NCBI GenBank assembly: GCA_030490835.1
Contig: CM059973.1
Coordinates: forward strand, 54,998,008 to 55,062,007
DNA from: Annona cherimola
Lineage: Eukaryota > Streptophyta > Magnoliopsida > Magnoliales > Annonaceae
Direction of reading: 5' to 3'
Length of the DNA stretch: 64,000 nt
Both the position numbers and the translations under genes were made by a program. Of the stretch, positions 32,700 through 44,039 are shown one piece after another. A model generated the notes under the pieces. The model did no database searches and had not been told where the DNA came from. It worked only from the letters and a program-made list of their open reading frames with translations. Numbering within the stretch: the first letter of the stretch is position 1; every line of letters starts with the position of its first letter.

Positions 32700-34260
32700 C
32701 CTGAGAAACTAGACACAGACGCCAATCTTCTGTCCTCGACGACACCAAAGGAAGAAGCACCAAAGGTAGAACTCAAACCTCTTCCTAAAATTCTCAAGTA
32801 TGCATTTCTTGGCCCAAACGCTAGTTATCCAGTCATAATCAATGCAAATCTTTCTGAATCCTAATCTGATGAACTATTAACTGTACTATGAAAACATAGG
32901 AAGGCAATTGGCTACTGCATTAATGACCTACCTGGTATTCCTTCTCTATGCATGCATAGAATTCTAATTGAGGAAAATTGTAAGACAAGCATTGAACCTC
33001 AAAAGCGTCCGAATCCAAACATGAAAGAAGTGGTGAAAAAGAAAATTTTAAAACTTCTTGATGCTGGAATCATTTACCCTATTTCTGATAGTAGTTGGGT
33101 AAGCCCAGTACATGTGGTACCCAAGAAAGGATGACTGTCATGAAAAATGATAAAAATGAACTTATACCCATGAGGACAGTCACAGGATGGCGAATGTGCA
33201 TCGATTATCGCAAAATAAATATTACCACCCGAAAGGATCATTTTTCTTTGCCTTTCATTGATCAAATGCTTGAACGACTTGCCAATCACTCTTACTTTTG
33301 CTATTTGGATGGTTACTCCGGCTACTTTCAGATTCCTATTCACCCACAGGATCAAGAGAAAACCACTTTTACCTGTCCATATGGCACTTTTGCATATAGA
33401 CTCATGCCTTTTAGTCTTTGTAATGCACCTGCCACTTTTCAACGATGCATGATGACCATATTTTTTATTTACATTGAAAACATAATGGAAGTATTTATGG
33501 ATGATTTTTTTATTTATGTCACTACATTTGAATCATGCTTATCTAACCTATCTAAGGTTTTACAGAAATGCGAAGAAACCAACCTGGTTTTGAATTGGGA
33601 AAAGTGTCATTTCATGGTACAGGAAGGAATTGTATTAGGGCATTTAGTTTCAAGCAGAGGTATTGAGGTTGATCGGGCGAAAATAGAAGTCATAGAAAAA
33701 CTACCGCCACCTAATTCGGTCAAAGAAATTCAGAGTTTTCTGGGACATGCTGGTTTCTATCGATGTTTCATTAAAGATTTTTCTAAAATTACTAAGTCAC
33801 TGACTAACCTGCTAAATCAAGATGTAAAATTTAATTTTTCTGATGACTGTCTAAAGTCATTTTGTAGGTTAAAAGAAGCTTTGACCACTGCCCCAATCAT
33901 ACATCCGCCTGACTGGAGCCTACCATTTGAGATCATGTGTGATGCAAGTGACCATGCGATTGGGGCAGTTTTGGGTCAACGGAAGGACAATATGCCAGTG
34001 GTAATCTACTATGCAAGCAAAACCTTAGATGATGCTCAAGTTAACTATGCAACCACTGAAAATAAATTGCTAGCCGTCATATTCACTATTGATAAATTTT
34101 ATTCTTATCTTGTAGGGTCAAAGGTGATTGTCTACACGGACCACGCAGCCATTCGCTATTTAATTGCCAAGAAAGATGCTAAACTGAGGTTGATTCGCTG
34201 GATCCTGATATTACAATAATTTGACCTTGAAATCCGAGACAGGAAAGACACAGAGAATGT
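32700..34260 (+). pseudogene. Broken Athila reverse transcriptase-RNase H of element A
   Basis: The N-terminal part (KAIGYCINDLPGI, then HRILIEENCKTSIEPQ, 32900-33010) is followed by [13 protein letters not shown], where a small deletion shifts frame at about 33130. The main frame 33095-34219 carries [12 protein letters not shown], the FIDQMLERL segment, [15 protein letters not shown], the catalytic FMDD box at 33494-33505, a [10 protein letters not shown] segment and [16 protein letters not shown]. The RNase H part has [32 protein letters not shown] and [15 protein letters not shown] at 34217-34219 interrupts just before FDLEIRDRK. Long and otherwise well preserved. Confidence 0.92.
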
Positions 34261-35600
34261 GGTAGCTGATCATTTGTCTAGACTACCATCAAATGAGGAG
34301 ATTGATCTAACCAAAGACGAGCAAATCAACGAGGACTTCCCCGACGAGTGTCTGCTTGCACTCAAGGAAGCACCAATGCCTTGGTATAGAGAAATTGTTA
34401 ATTATTTAGTCTGTCAAGAAATTCCATCCAATTTCAGCTATCAACAAAAAAGGGATTCATGGCGGACGTGAGATACTACATCTGGGAGGACCCATATCTT
34501 TACAAGGGATGCGACGACGGTCTGATTCGCCGATGTGTTCCAAACGAGGAAATCCAAAGCATTCTTTATCACTGTCATTCTTCACCCTATGGTGGACACA
34601 TGGGTCCCACCAAAACTGCAGCAAAAGTCCTACAATCAGGTTTCTTCTGGCCCACTTTGTTCAAAGATGCTCGATCTTTTACACTAACCTATGACAGGTG
34701 CCAAAGAATAGGAAACATCTCAAAGCGAAATGAGAAGCCACTCACAAACATTCTCGAAGTCGAACCATTCGACGTCTGGGGCATGGATTTCATGGGACCT
34801 TTTCCATCCTCATTCAACAACCAGTACATACTTCTTGCGGTTGATTACGTAACTAGATGGGTGGAGGCAATTGCTTCTTCGACAAATGACTCACGGGTGG
34901 TTGCTAAATTCTTAAAACACAATATTTTTCACCAGATTCGGTGTACCACAAGCAATCATAAGTGACGGAGGAAGCCACTTCTGTAATAAGCAAATGGAGC
35001 AACTGCTAAAGAAATATAGAGTCACACATAAGATCGCCACCCCATACCATCCACAAACGAGTGGCCAAGCTGAAATCTCTAACCGCGAAATTAAACACAT
35101 ACTTGAGAAGACGGTATCTCAATCACGGCGAGATTGGTCAAAGCAACTCGATGATGCTCTTTAAGCATATCGTATTGCATTCAAAACACCAATTGGGACA
35201 ATGCCTTTTCGATTGATTTATGGAAAATCATGCCACTTGCCTGTTGAGCTGGAACACAAGGCGTACTGGGCAATCAAAATTTTAAATTTCGATCTGAAAT
35301 TCGTAGGAGGAAAGCGTCTGCTACGAGTCAATGAAGTCGAGGAGATCAGACTTGATGCCTATGAAAATTCAAGAATGTACAAGGAAAAGATAAAATTTTG
35401 GCACGACAAACACATCCGATAGAAGGTAATCAAAGCAAATGACCTGGTTTTGCTATTTAACTCTCGTTTTAAATTATTTTTAGGAAAACTAAAGTCGAGA
35501 TGGTCGGGTCCTTTCAAAGTACTGCAAGTGTTTCCTCATAGAGCTGTAGAAATCTGGAGCGCGAAGACTGGAGCATTTAAAGTCAATGGGTAGCGTCTCA
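34261..35600 (+). pseudogene. Broken Athila integrase of element A
   Basis: A VVADHLSRLP linker leads to the HHCC zinc region [18 protein letters not shown] (about 34567-34620). The second Cys pair reads YDRC, so one zinc ligand is Tyr. The core has [10 protein letters not shown] (first Asp, about 34777-34806), SDGGSHFCN (second Asp, from about 34962, in a new frame) and [18 protein letters not shown] with the catalytic Glu. The [18 protein letters not shown] segment (about 35485-35535) and KVNG are the C-terminal domain; no chromodomain is seen. Stops at 35161 (a position usually Trp), 35420 and about 35591; frame changes near 34445 and 34940. Confidence 0.92.
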
Positions 35601-37269
35601 AACCCTACTTCTCAGGGGATCAAATTCCAATAGGAGTCACCTACTCTTTCTGTGAAACCACGCCGCCCAACTGAGAATCTAAAGTCAGGCGGACGACTTT
35701 AAACCAAGCGCTTTTTGGAGGCAACCCGAATTTTTTCTTTTTCTTTCAAGGGAGTCTTAGCTTTAGTTACTCTTTAGTTTCTTTTATTTTAGAATTTTGA
35801 TATTTTTTTAATTTGGAGCTTTATTGGTTACTTTTCAGAGCCTACTTGGAAGGAAGCACCATGGGATGAAAATTCGGTTCAACTTGCCAAAACAGGGAAG
35901 TTAACATCTCACATTTTTACAATTACTCCCTTTATTTTGATGGCATAATTTTCATTGAAGACAATGTCAATTTCAAGTGTGGGGGTAAATGCGTTGGATT
36001 AATTTTCTCTAAATATTTCTTTCAATTCTTGCATAAAATGTGAGATTAGACCCCACTTTGAACTCTTGTATGTCTTATAAGCAAACCATACTTGGAATTT
36101 CAAAATCTTTGAGTTAGGAAAAGTTGAACCTTAATGAGATGTTAAATTTATTTTTGAGCATGTGCTTGTTGAAAATTCTTGGATTTTTGTACTGAATCAC
36201 TTGATGAAACTAATATACCAAGGAACCAATTTTGTTTTCTTTCAAAATCAGAATAATCCTCACTAATTTATCAATGGTTTTTCTAATACACACAATTGTC
36301 ATTTGAGAAGATAATTTTTCCCATATAAATGAAAAAATTTTATTCTTGTTGAAGAAATTTCTAAAGCCAAAACTTCATTTAACCAATTCATGGACATGAT
36401 TAAGGCATTTTTTTATGAGTTTATCTTTGAAAGTATAATAGTTGTTTACCCCCGTTGAGCCTGGAATTAAATTTTTTCTAAACCTCAATTCCCACTTCGT
36501 TGAACCAACTTTGAAATTGAATTCTGAGCTGAAAAGTGAAACGGGAATAAGGTTTGACCTCCTAACTGTGCAAATAATGAAAATGACTTTCTAGATACCC
36601 TGAAATATGGTGAGAGAAATTATTTCTGGACTTGGTTAACAAAAAATAAAATAAAAAAAAAACTTCTAACTAAGGGTAAGAACAGGCTTGAAAAAGAATG
36701 AAAGCACTAAGTGTAGGGGTAACTTTATTTCCTGTTTCAAAATGAGGCTCAAGTTATGTGGAGATGGTTCAATTTTTGAAATTTTATTTCTTGTACCAAA
36801 CCTAACCGTTGTCCTACTAAGCCCTTATGATCCTATGAATTGGCTAATTGAGTTGGTAGAGGAAATTTAAATATAAAAACTTGATGAGATGTATATGAGG
36901 TAATTTGATTGATGTTTTCTGAATTATTATCATTATTTGAATTATTGAATGTATGTATTGAATAACCAAATAAATGGGGATGACATCGGATAATTAGGAG
37001 TTTATTGCGGGAGTTTTTGAACTCTTAATGATTGAAAGCAAATGAGGTAACAGGGTGTACAATAGTAGTCGTATGAGAAGGGATTGTTGACTGAGATTTT
37101 CAAAGAGTATCATGTTTTAAAATTTTTAGTTTAAAACTCTCATTAGTGTTTGATGGTTAGCAAAAACATTTATTTTCAGTTTTTGCTCAAGTTTTGAAAT
37201 TTTGCAATTTGTTCTTGAAGTCTTTTATATTTTCTTGAGGACAAGCAAAAGTTCAAGTGTGGGGGTATT
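35601..37269 (+). other. 3' non-coding region and polypurine tract of element A
   Basis: About 1.67 kb between pol and LTR with no credible ORF. It contains the GTGTGGGGGT tract at about 35978-35987, the 'tagataccctgaaatatggt' block (36592-36611) and, at the end, a 'gaggacaagcaaaagttcaa' block and GTGTGGGGGTATT (37257-37269), the plus-strand primer next to the LTR. A polypurine-like tract at each end of this region is repeated in element B. Confidence 0.8.
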
Positions 37270-39563
37270 TGATAATTGGAAATTAATAATACATTTTGTA
37301 GGAATTTTATACCAATTTGGTGGGTATTTAATTGAGCTTAATATGAAATTTGTTTTAAAACATGTTTTTATAACATTTGGGTATTAAATTTTAATTTCAA
37401 GCAATTTAAACAATTTTCGTGATCTTTTGGCTTGAAATTAGAATTTTATTTGTTGCCATAAAGTAAAAGAGTTTGAATAATTTTTAGAAACCCATTTATT
37501 AATTTGAGTAATTAATGACTTAAAATATATATTTTTGGCAAGAAAATTCAGCAAGTGGACCCCACATAAATCTGAACCGTCCAGAGTTAAAGCTAAAGAT
37601 AATCAGCCATCAAAAATGTCCAAACATTTTTTTTCAATTAACTCCAGGCGTCCAAAAATTCCAGTGGATCCCACAAGCTGTCCAACCGTTGCAAATGTCC
37701 AGATTCTTTTCAAAAAATCTAGAACGTCCATATCTGAACGGTGATTTCAAGAGTTGGCCCCACAAAAACCATCAACGTCCAGCAGCAGATCCAGACCGTC
37801 CAAACAATTAGCAGCTACCTGGATTTTTAATGCATTCACGTGGCCAGCAAAAATTTTAAAATCATGCAACCATCTATATCATATTGCAAATGAAATTGCG
37901 TAAATTATGCATGGTTGGCAGAGGCAGAATTGAACAAGGAAACAGAATTCTGGATCCTCCACAGCTGACCACTTAAGATCAGCCATTCAGAAAGAATCCC
38001 AACCGTCCATTTGTTTCAGCAATTCAGCGTCCAGATTTTTGTTTAATCCTGGTCGTTCCTATTTATTCCACCGCTTCAGCTGTCTAAGGTTCAGTGGGTC
38101 ATAGCATATATCTATTAATGCAATTTTAATGCTGAAATATTCAGCATGATCCAACCATCCAGAAAATTCACAGTAGCCATGGGGCCCGCCACTTAAATCA
38201 CGTCCAAAAAATCCAAATTTCTGTCCATCCAGAAATCCCAACCGTCCATCTCTCCATGATCGTCCAGCAGCATGATTTAGACCGCCCAAAGCATTCAGAA
38301 AATCACATGATCCAACCGTCCAGAATTCAGCATCAATCAGATGAATTTCCAGCCGTTCAATTTAGCAATTATTTTGAGCTAATCAACGGCTAATGGAGGA
38401 TGAATTTTTTTACTTGGATTGCTGAAAATCATATGCTTGGACGGCTTTGAATCTGGACGTTTTTGCTGCCATTGCACAACCGTGCAAAATTCAAATTGGG
38501 GCTCAGTTGAAGCAATCTAATTCCAACTAAAATACGGCAACATTGCACATCCTTCAGCAGTCATAAAAAGGGGAGAATGGACGTGGAGCAAAAAAAAGAA
38601 TTCTGGACAGGCAGAGAGAATTCCAGCAAAGGAAAATTCAGAGCAGCAGTCTACGGGCAGAATTCCATAGAGAGAGAGAGAGCAAGGAGGTGGAGAGCAC
38701 GGGAAAAAGGCAGACCAGTGAGTTACGTGGAGCTGCCGACACACCATCGGGGCTTCAAACTAATAAGCTTTCCTATCTTTTCCCCTTTTAGTTTTAATTA
38801 TCCTGTTTAAGATGGATTTGAATTTTAATTTTATTTTGGACTTAAACATGCTCGGCTAAGCCCTAAATCTAGGGTTTATGATGTAGCATGCATACAATGT
38901 AGCGTGATGTGGGTCTTTAATTTATTTTTTATAGATATTCTTGTTAATTTAATATCTTGTGATTTTTATTCTTGCTTAGTACATGAGCCCATACTTTGGC
39001 ATGATTCCATATATTAGGTGATAAAACCGAGAGGTGAAAATCTAATATACGATAATCAAGATATTAAACCTGAAAATCTAAGACCATGAGAATAGGCATG
39101 ATGACCTTGAGGAATTTCATGAATGAACCACAGAACTTAATAGATTCTAATTAACTTAATCCCATGAGAATAGGTGGTTAAGAAGATTAGGGTACGCCTT
39201 GTAGGTTTCGAGGGAAGGTGCAAGGATAAATTAAGGTTTGTTCCTCTTTAACAAATAATATCCAGATTAAATAATTATACCTCTACCCGTTGCAAAAGAC
39301 GCATGTGAAATCCTAGACCCTAGGTACTCGCACTCTCGTTTTCTCTACTTGTTCTAATTTGCAATTCTCTCTCCCCATTTTTTATTTCTTTTCCATTTTA
39401 TTTACTAAATTCTCTTCCCACTTTTCTATTTTATTTTCTATATTCTCTCCACATTCAACACGAAAGCATTTAAAAGTAAAGTTTATAGTCTCGAATTCCT
39501 TGTGGATCGATAATTTATATACTATAATTTACGACCCGTGCACTTGCGGTGAGATTGCAAACA
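37270..39563 (+). repeat. 3' LTR of Athila element A
   Basis: 2294 bp, TGATAATTGG...GCAAACA, then ATGAA. Very similar to the 5' LTR. Main differences: a 30-40 bp longer pyrimidine tract near 39390-39450 and scattered substitutions, including the TATA position (CATAAAAAG at 38562-38570). Confidence 0.93.
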
Positions 39564-40768
39564 ATGAAGATCCTAAGAACTCTACCTGAGTCATGGACCC
39601 CAAACCATTGAAGAAGCAAATGATCTAAACACATTAAGGCTGGAAGAGCTTATTAGTTCTCTTATGTCTCATGAATTGATAAAGGGAAGGAATGAGGAAC
39701 ATTACAAAGGAAAAGGGCTATCGCTTTGAAAGCTACGCAGAACTCAGATGAGTCCACCTCATCCTCTCAAAATGATGACAAAAAGAGTGCTCTATTTACC
39801 CAAAAATTCAGAAAGTTCGTAAGAAAAGAAAAGAATTTCAAGGGATTTAAGAAGAGAAATAGAAAGAAGAAGAAGAAGAAAATGACTAAATGCTATAGGT
39901 GTGGTAGATTCGGACATATACAAGCCCAATGTCCTACACTAGAAAAAAGTAAATCAAAGAAACGATAAGAGAAGAATGACAGAAAAAAAAATAGAAAACT
40001 TTAGAAGCCAAAGGATAGAGGAACGTACGTAAATGAGGAAACATCTAGAACGAGCAGCTCATCAAATGAAGACAATGCGGTAGCCAATTGTGCTCGAATA
40101 TGTTGTATGGCAAGGATTGAGGAAGAAAATAGTATGATCTGCCTCACTACAACTGAAGTAATAGATGGACAAACCGCATCAATAAATTGCACCAGCAGTG
40201 AAAAGGTAACCTCCAAACTCAATCACTCTAATACCAAGTCTATCTACTCCTCTACACATGATTGTCTCAAATGTGCTTAGTTAGATGAATTACAACAAGC
40301 ATATGATTCATTATATAAATAAATCAAGAAGCTAACTGAAAGAGTCAATCGCTTAGCAGATGAAAATAATGCCTTAACAAACAAAGTGGAAAGGCTGAAA
40401 AAAGAAAATGAATCATTAAGAAAATTTTCTAACCCAGGGAAAAGTGTAAAAATATTTTTAAATATGACCACCCAAAACAACAAAAGAGAACTTGATTATT
40501 TCACATTTGAGCAAGGTGAAAGCAGTAAATCAAATGATTCAAAATTAGGTAAAAATCAAGCCAAGACAACACCTTTTTATAAACCAAGAGTGAATTATGT
40601 TGCTTGGACTAAAAGGCCAACTTAGGAACCACATAATACATGGAGCCCCACTCCAAGACTTCCAAGGGCATGTAATTTCTGTAACAAATTGGGTCATAAA
40701 ATTTATCAATGCAGAATAAAGAAATTACCTGGCCAAGGTGCCAAATTAGTTTGGATACCAGCAAAATA
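39564..40768 (+). pseudogene. C-terminal part of broken S2 gag
   Basis: Continues the capsid text (MKILRTLPESWTP, in shifted frames). A Lys-rich stretch is followed by the first CCHC knuckle CYRCGRFGHIQAQC (about 39891-39932), an acidic and Ser-rich spacer, a Lys/Glu/Asn coiled-coil stretch (about 40310-40440), and the second knuckle CNFCNKLGHKIYQC (about 40674-40715). It ends LVWIPAK and TAA at about 40766. Breaks include a TAG near 40279, a TAA near 40320 and a TAG at 40623. Similarity to S1 stops here, before the protease. Confidence 0.85.
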
Positions 40769-41295
40769 AAAAAACAACATGAAAACCAAAGCTTTATTAA
40801 AAAAGGACAGCAAGCATCGTTAAATAAAAAAAAAGACAAAAAATACACAAAAAATTGTTGAAAACAACCAATCAAAACAACAGCAACATGCAGACTTGTT
40901 AAATCCCACAATTCAAAGTATAAAAGGACACTTGTCATGAAGCTAAAAACAAAAAACTCTTGAGACTTACTTTTACAGGTTTCTTCCGTATCTCCTTCTT
41001 CACGTCATCCTTCAAGTCTCCTACCTGCACACATCTCTTGAAAACCTACGGCTCTCTCATCCATAGCCCTATGCAGCCCTAAAATTCTCATACACTTCTT
41101 ATGAAATTCTTCTAACCTTCACAATCTAGGTATTTTGATTTTTGAAAATCAAATTCTCAACTACCCAACCAAGTTTGAACAATTTGATTTTTGAAAATCA
41201 AATTCTCTCTCTCTCTCTCTTTCCACTATTTGCTCCATTCCACACAAAAATTTTCATCTCACAAATCTATTCCATTCAATTCTGTATTTACTGTG
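40769..41295 (+). other. Junction and pyrimidine-rich leader upstream of the S4 ORF
   Basis: 40769-40880 is A-rich and may be a decayed gag tail. From about 40970 the text becomes C/T-rich with a (CT)n run at 41202-41220, and contains a duplicated 'atttttgaaaatcaaattctc' type segment (41139-41159 and 41189-41209). No ORF is supported. The S2/S4 break lies somewhere in this interval. Confidence 0.45.
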
Positions 41296-43282
41296 ATGGC
41301 TCGAAAAGGTGGTGTAACAGTTGGGAAAAAGCACTCTTATGAGGAAAAGGAAAAGCGAAAGGCGGATTCAACACCCATGTATCCTCCATCCACTCGTTGA
41401 CATCAAAGTTTCGGCATCCACATCAATGAGAATATAAACCCTTATCCCCGTGCTACATCTCGCATGTCTACCCCCCAAAGCTTTATGCAAGGTAATTCTG
41501 CGGGTTCTTGACATCCGTCTTGTCATGTTGTTCGAATTTCACACTCTAAAAATAATGCTACCGCTCCGTCAAAAGTTTCAAATTTTCACCACCTATCTAA
41601 TGAAGATACTTTTGTGGGTAAATTTTTACATCGAATATTTACCAAAGGTAAAAAGGTGAATTTTTTATTTTTTGAAGATATGTTTGGATTTTTGCATTGA
41701 TTGAAAGAATATGGGCTTCTTGAATTTCGGAAGAAAGATTTTTTATATCTATTTGGATCTTATGAAACACTTTTATTTCAACTTACTACTGGAAGGCACT
41801 ACTTACACATCCTTTTTTAGAGGAATTGAAGTTAGTTTCACAGAACAAGAGTTTGCTGGATTTGTGCTTTTACCAATTCATGCCACTGGTTCATATAAAG
41901 ACATTGATTTTGAGAAGGCTAACACAGAATGAGTCTTTAAGTCAACAACAATGCAATTTTACAAATAAATTTTTTTTCAAAGTGGATTATAAATTGCTAC
42001 ATTCGATTGTTGCACATTGTTTTGTGCCTAAAGGGGGAAGATATGATATTGTTACACTTGATGATTTTGAATTAATATGGGCAATTGTGAAAAAAGCCCT
42101 ATAACATTGCTAGTGTGATGTTATCTTATATGTTGTCACAGAAAAGGAAAGCAAATGGAAGTTTACCCTATGCTATGTATTTAACAAAGTTATTTCAGAA
42201 TTTCAACATTGATTTGAGAAGAGAAGCACCTATCAAACCAATAAACTATGATGTGATAAATGAATCTACACTCAAGAATATGTGGTATACTCGTATTGGT
42301 GATGGTGAATGGGTTGTAAATTCAGACTTACATGTAGCAGGTCATCACTCTCCTCCACAACAACAAAAGGTTTCTATGCAAATCGATGATCGGGATAATA
42401 GACTTGGTCAAAAGATAAGATGGACAGGATGGTTACTTGGGTGGTGATGGACATCATGGAGATCAAGGTGGTTCTCCTAGAGATGATAATTCTGAAAATG
42501 AGCCGATCCCACTTTCGCCTTTCCATGACAGTGCAATAACAGAAGTCAATTCTTCTACTCAAAAGCCTACAAACTCGCCTCACACTTCACCTACCAATCC
42601 AACTCCTTAAGTGGGCACTGCTTCTACTAAACCCGATTGTGCACCTCAATCTTCAGCAGGTATACCTCTTCAACCATATTTAGTTAATGTTCATTTCTCT
42701 TCTCTCCAATCCTTTCTAGAATCTAATTTTTAGAAATTAAATTCTAGAATGGAAACCATTGAAACTAGACTAGATACTTGAACTCACGATTTTACTTGAA
42801 CTCACGATTTTCATGAGTTCAAGTATGAAACTGTCACTTCTTTTTCTCATACATAAGAACTAATCATCAATGTTGCATCCACTATTGCTACTGCCACACC
42901 AATAATGAGACATTCAATTTCAACAATGATGCGACAGCTTGAATTTGCTATTAGCAGCTTGTGTGAGGGTAGTAGACAGTTGGGTGCTACTATGAGAGAT
43001 TTATGAGATAACACTGACAGAATGTGTTTTACTGCTAGATTACCTGAACTGAATGATCTTCTTCAAGAGCTTGCCAAAAACAACTGTCGTTGTGCTATGG
43101 GTTTGCCCCCTGAACCACCATCTAGACAGCATCCTCCTGGAAAAGAACCTTATGAGTTTTAAGTTTCACCCCATTTTCGAAGATCCAAACCTTCTAAATC
43201 CAGCAAAATCAAGGTTCAATCATCCAAATCCTCAAACTATTCATCATCTCATACTCATTTGTCGGATTCTAATGATGAGTAA
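41296..43282 (+). pseudogene. Degraded accessory ORF of Sirevirus-like S4 ('plant transposon protein'-like)
   Basis: Function unknown; the family is known only from plant mobile elements. Start MARKGGVTVGKK at 41296, basic like the C ORF. Segments in changing frames follow: KEYGLLEFRKKDF (about 41703), FYFNLLLEGTTYTSFFRGIEVSFTEQEF (split here as FYFNLLLEGTTYTS and FRGIEVSFTEQEF; 41771-41855), LLHSIVAHCFVPKG and VTLDDFELIWAIV (41994-42090), SLPYAMYLTKLFQNFNIDL (about 42160-42215), a Ser/Thr/Pro-rich stretch, a helical stretch near 42900-43080, and a Ser-rich tail with a stop at 43280-43282. At least five breaks. It lies just before tandem polypurine tracts and an LTR, the slot of the extra 3' ORF in some Sireviruses. 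Confidence 0.6.
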
Positions 43283-43589
43283 GGCTTAAGTTTCATGCAG
43301 GTGATTTTAATCCATATGACGACAGACTTGTAAAGTGGTTATTGATGGTGTTTTGGTGAACTCTAAAAATTTTTTCTATTTTTTTTTAACAAACAAATAA
43401 AATTGGCAAACATTTATATGGTTTATTTTTATCATAAACATGATATCATACATATCATTGCATTTAGTTACATTTATTCTCAAGTTTTGCATTTTAGTTT
43501 GATTTTTCAATAAGGTTATCTGATATTTCTTCCTTGTTGTTTTTTGTTAATGACGAAGGGGAAGAAAATGACGTGAATGATTGAGAGTA

Positions 43590-43675
43590 TTAAAACAGGG
43601 GGAGTTTTGGTTAGAGAATTCATTATATTCTTAACATGTCACTTGTGATTTTTCATCATCAAAAAGGAGGAGAAT
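43590..43675 (+). other. Polypurine tracts before the S4 LTR
   Basis: ACAGGGGGAG at about 43597-43606 and AAAAAGGAGGAGAAT at 43661-43675, directly before TGTTGAG. The reiteration is the same Sirevirus pattern as in S1, with GGAGGAG instead of GGGGGAG next to the LTR. Confidence 0.75.
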
Positions 43676-43814
43676 TGTTGAGTTATAGTGTTTTGATGAT
43701 AGACAAGTTAAGAATTTAATGCTTGAAATGTGTTATTTATATTTGATTCGTGATGAATGGTTGTAACTAGTTAGCATTGAATCATGTTGTGAATTTGTCA
43801 ATGTTTTGCTGTAA

Positions 43815-43969
43815 AACTTCAGAAGTTTTGGTTTGCAACTTCAACAGTTTTTGGTTCAAACTTCAACAGTTTTTCGTTCAAACTTCAACTGATTTAGTTT
43901 CAAACTTCAACTATTTTGGTTTGAAACTTCAACAATTTTTGGATTGAAACTTTGATAGTTTGTTTAGCA
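43815..43969 (+). repeat. 22-bp tandem array in the S4 LTR U3
   Basis: Seven copies of a unit like AACTTCAACAGTTTTTGGTT at a strict 22-bp spacing (AACTTC at 43815, 43837, 43859, 43881, 43903, 43925; AACTTT at 43948). The array takes the place of the AAGTCGAC palindromic repeats of the other Sirevirus LTRs. Confidence 0.9.
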
Positions 43970-44039
43970 AGATCAATGGATAGATGATTGGATGATGATG
44001 TGGCAAATCGGTTTGTTTGTTATAAAGAGCTGCCTTGGG

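Larger units (their letters stand above)
27556..39563 (+). mobile_element. Athila-type Ty3/gypsy element A, structurally complete
   Basis: 12,008 bp with both LTRs (27556-29815 and 37270-39563), duplication ATGAA (27551-27555 and 39564-39568), a TGGCGCC primer site, gag, protease, RT-RNase H, integrase (the gypsy order), a long non-coding region and a polypurine tract. RT text such as [20 protein letters not shown] is Athila-like. No accessory ORF is seen between pol and the 3' LTR, unlike element C. Coding is broken by several stops and frameshifts, although the two LTRs remain very similar. Confidence 0.95.
25416..40768 (+). mobile_element. Sirevirus element S2, 5' part only, with nested Athila element A
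   Basis: Complete 5' LTR (25416-26995), primer site (26998-27012) and gag. Gag is interrupted at 27555/39564 by element A with duplication ATGAA. Similarity to S1 gag ends near 40768, at the codons for LVWIPAK followed by TAA. No protease, integrase, RT or matching 3' LTR follows. The putative target duplication CACAT (25411-25415) has no partner. Confidence 0.85.
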
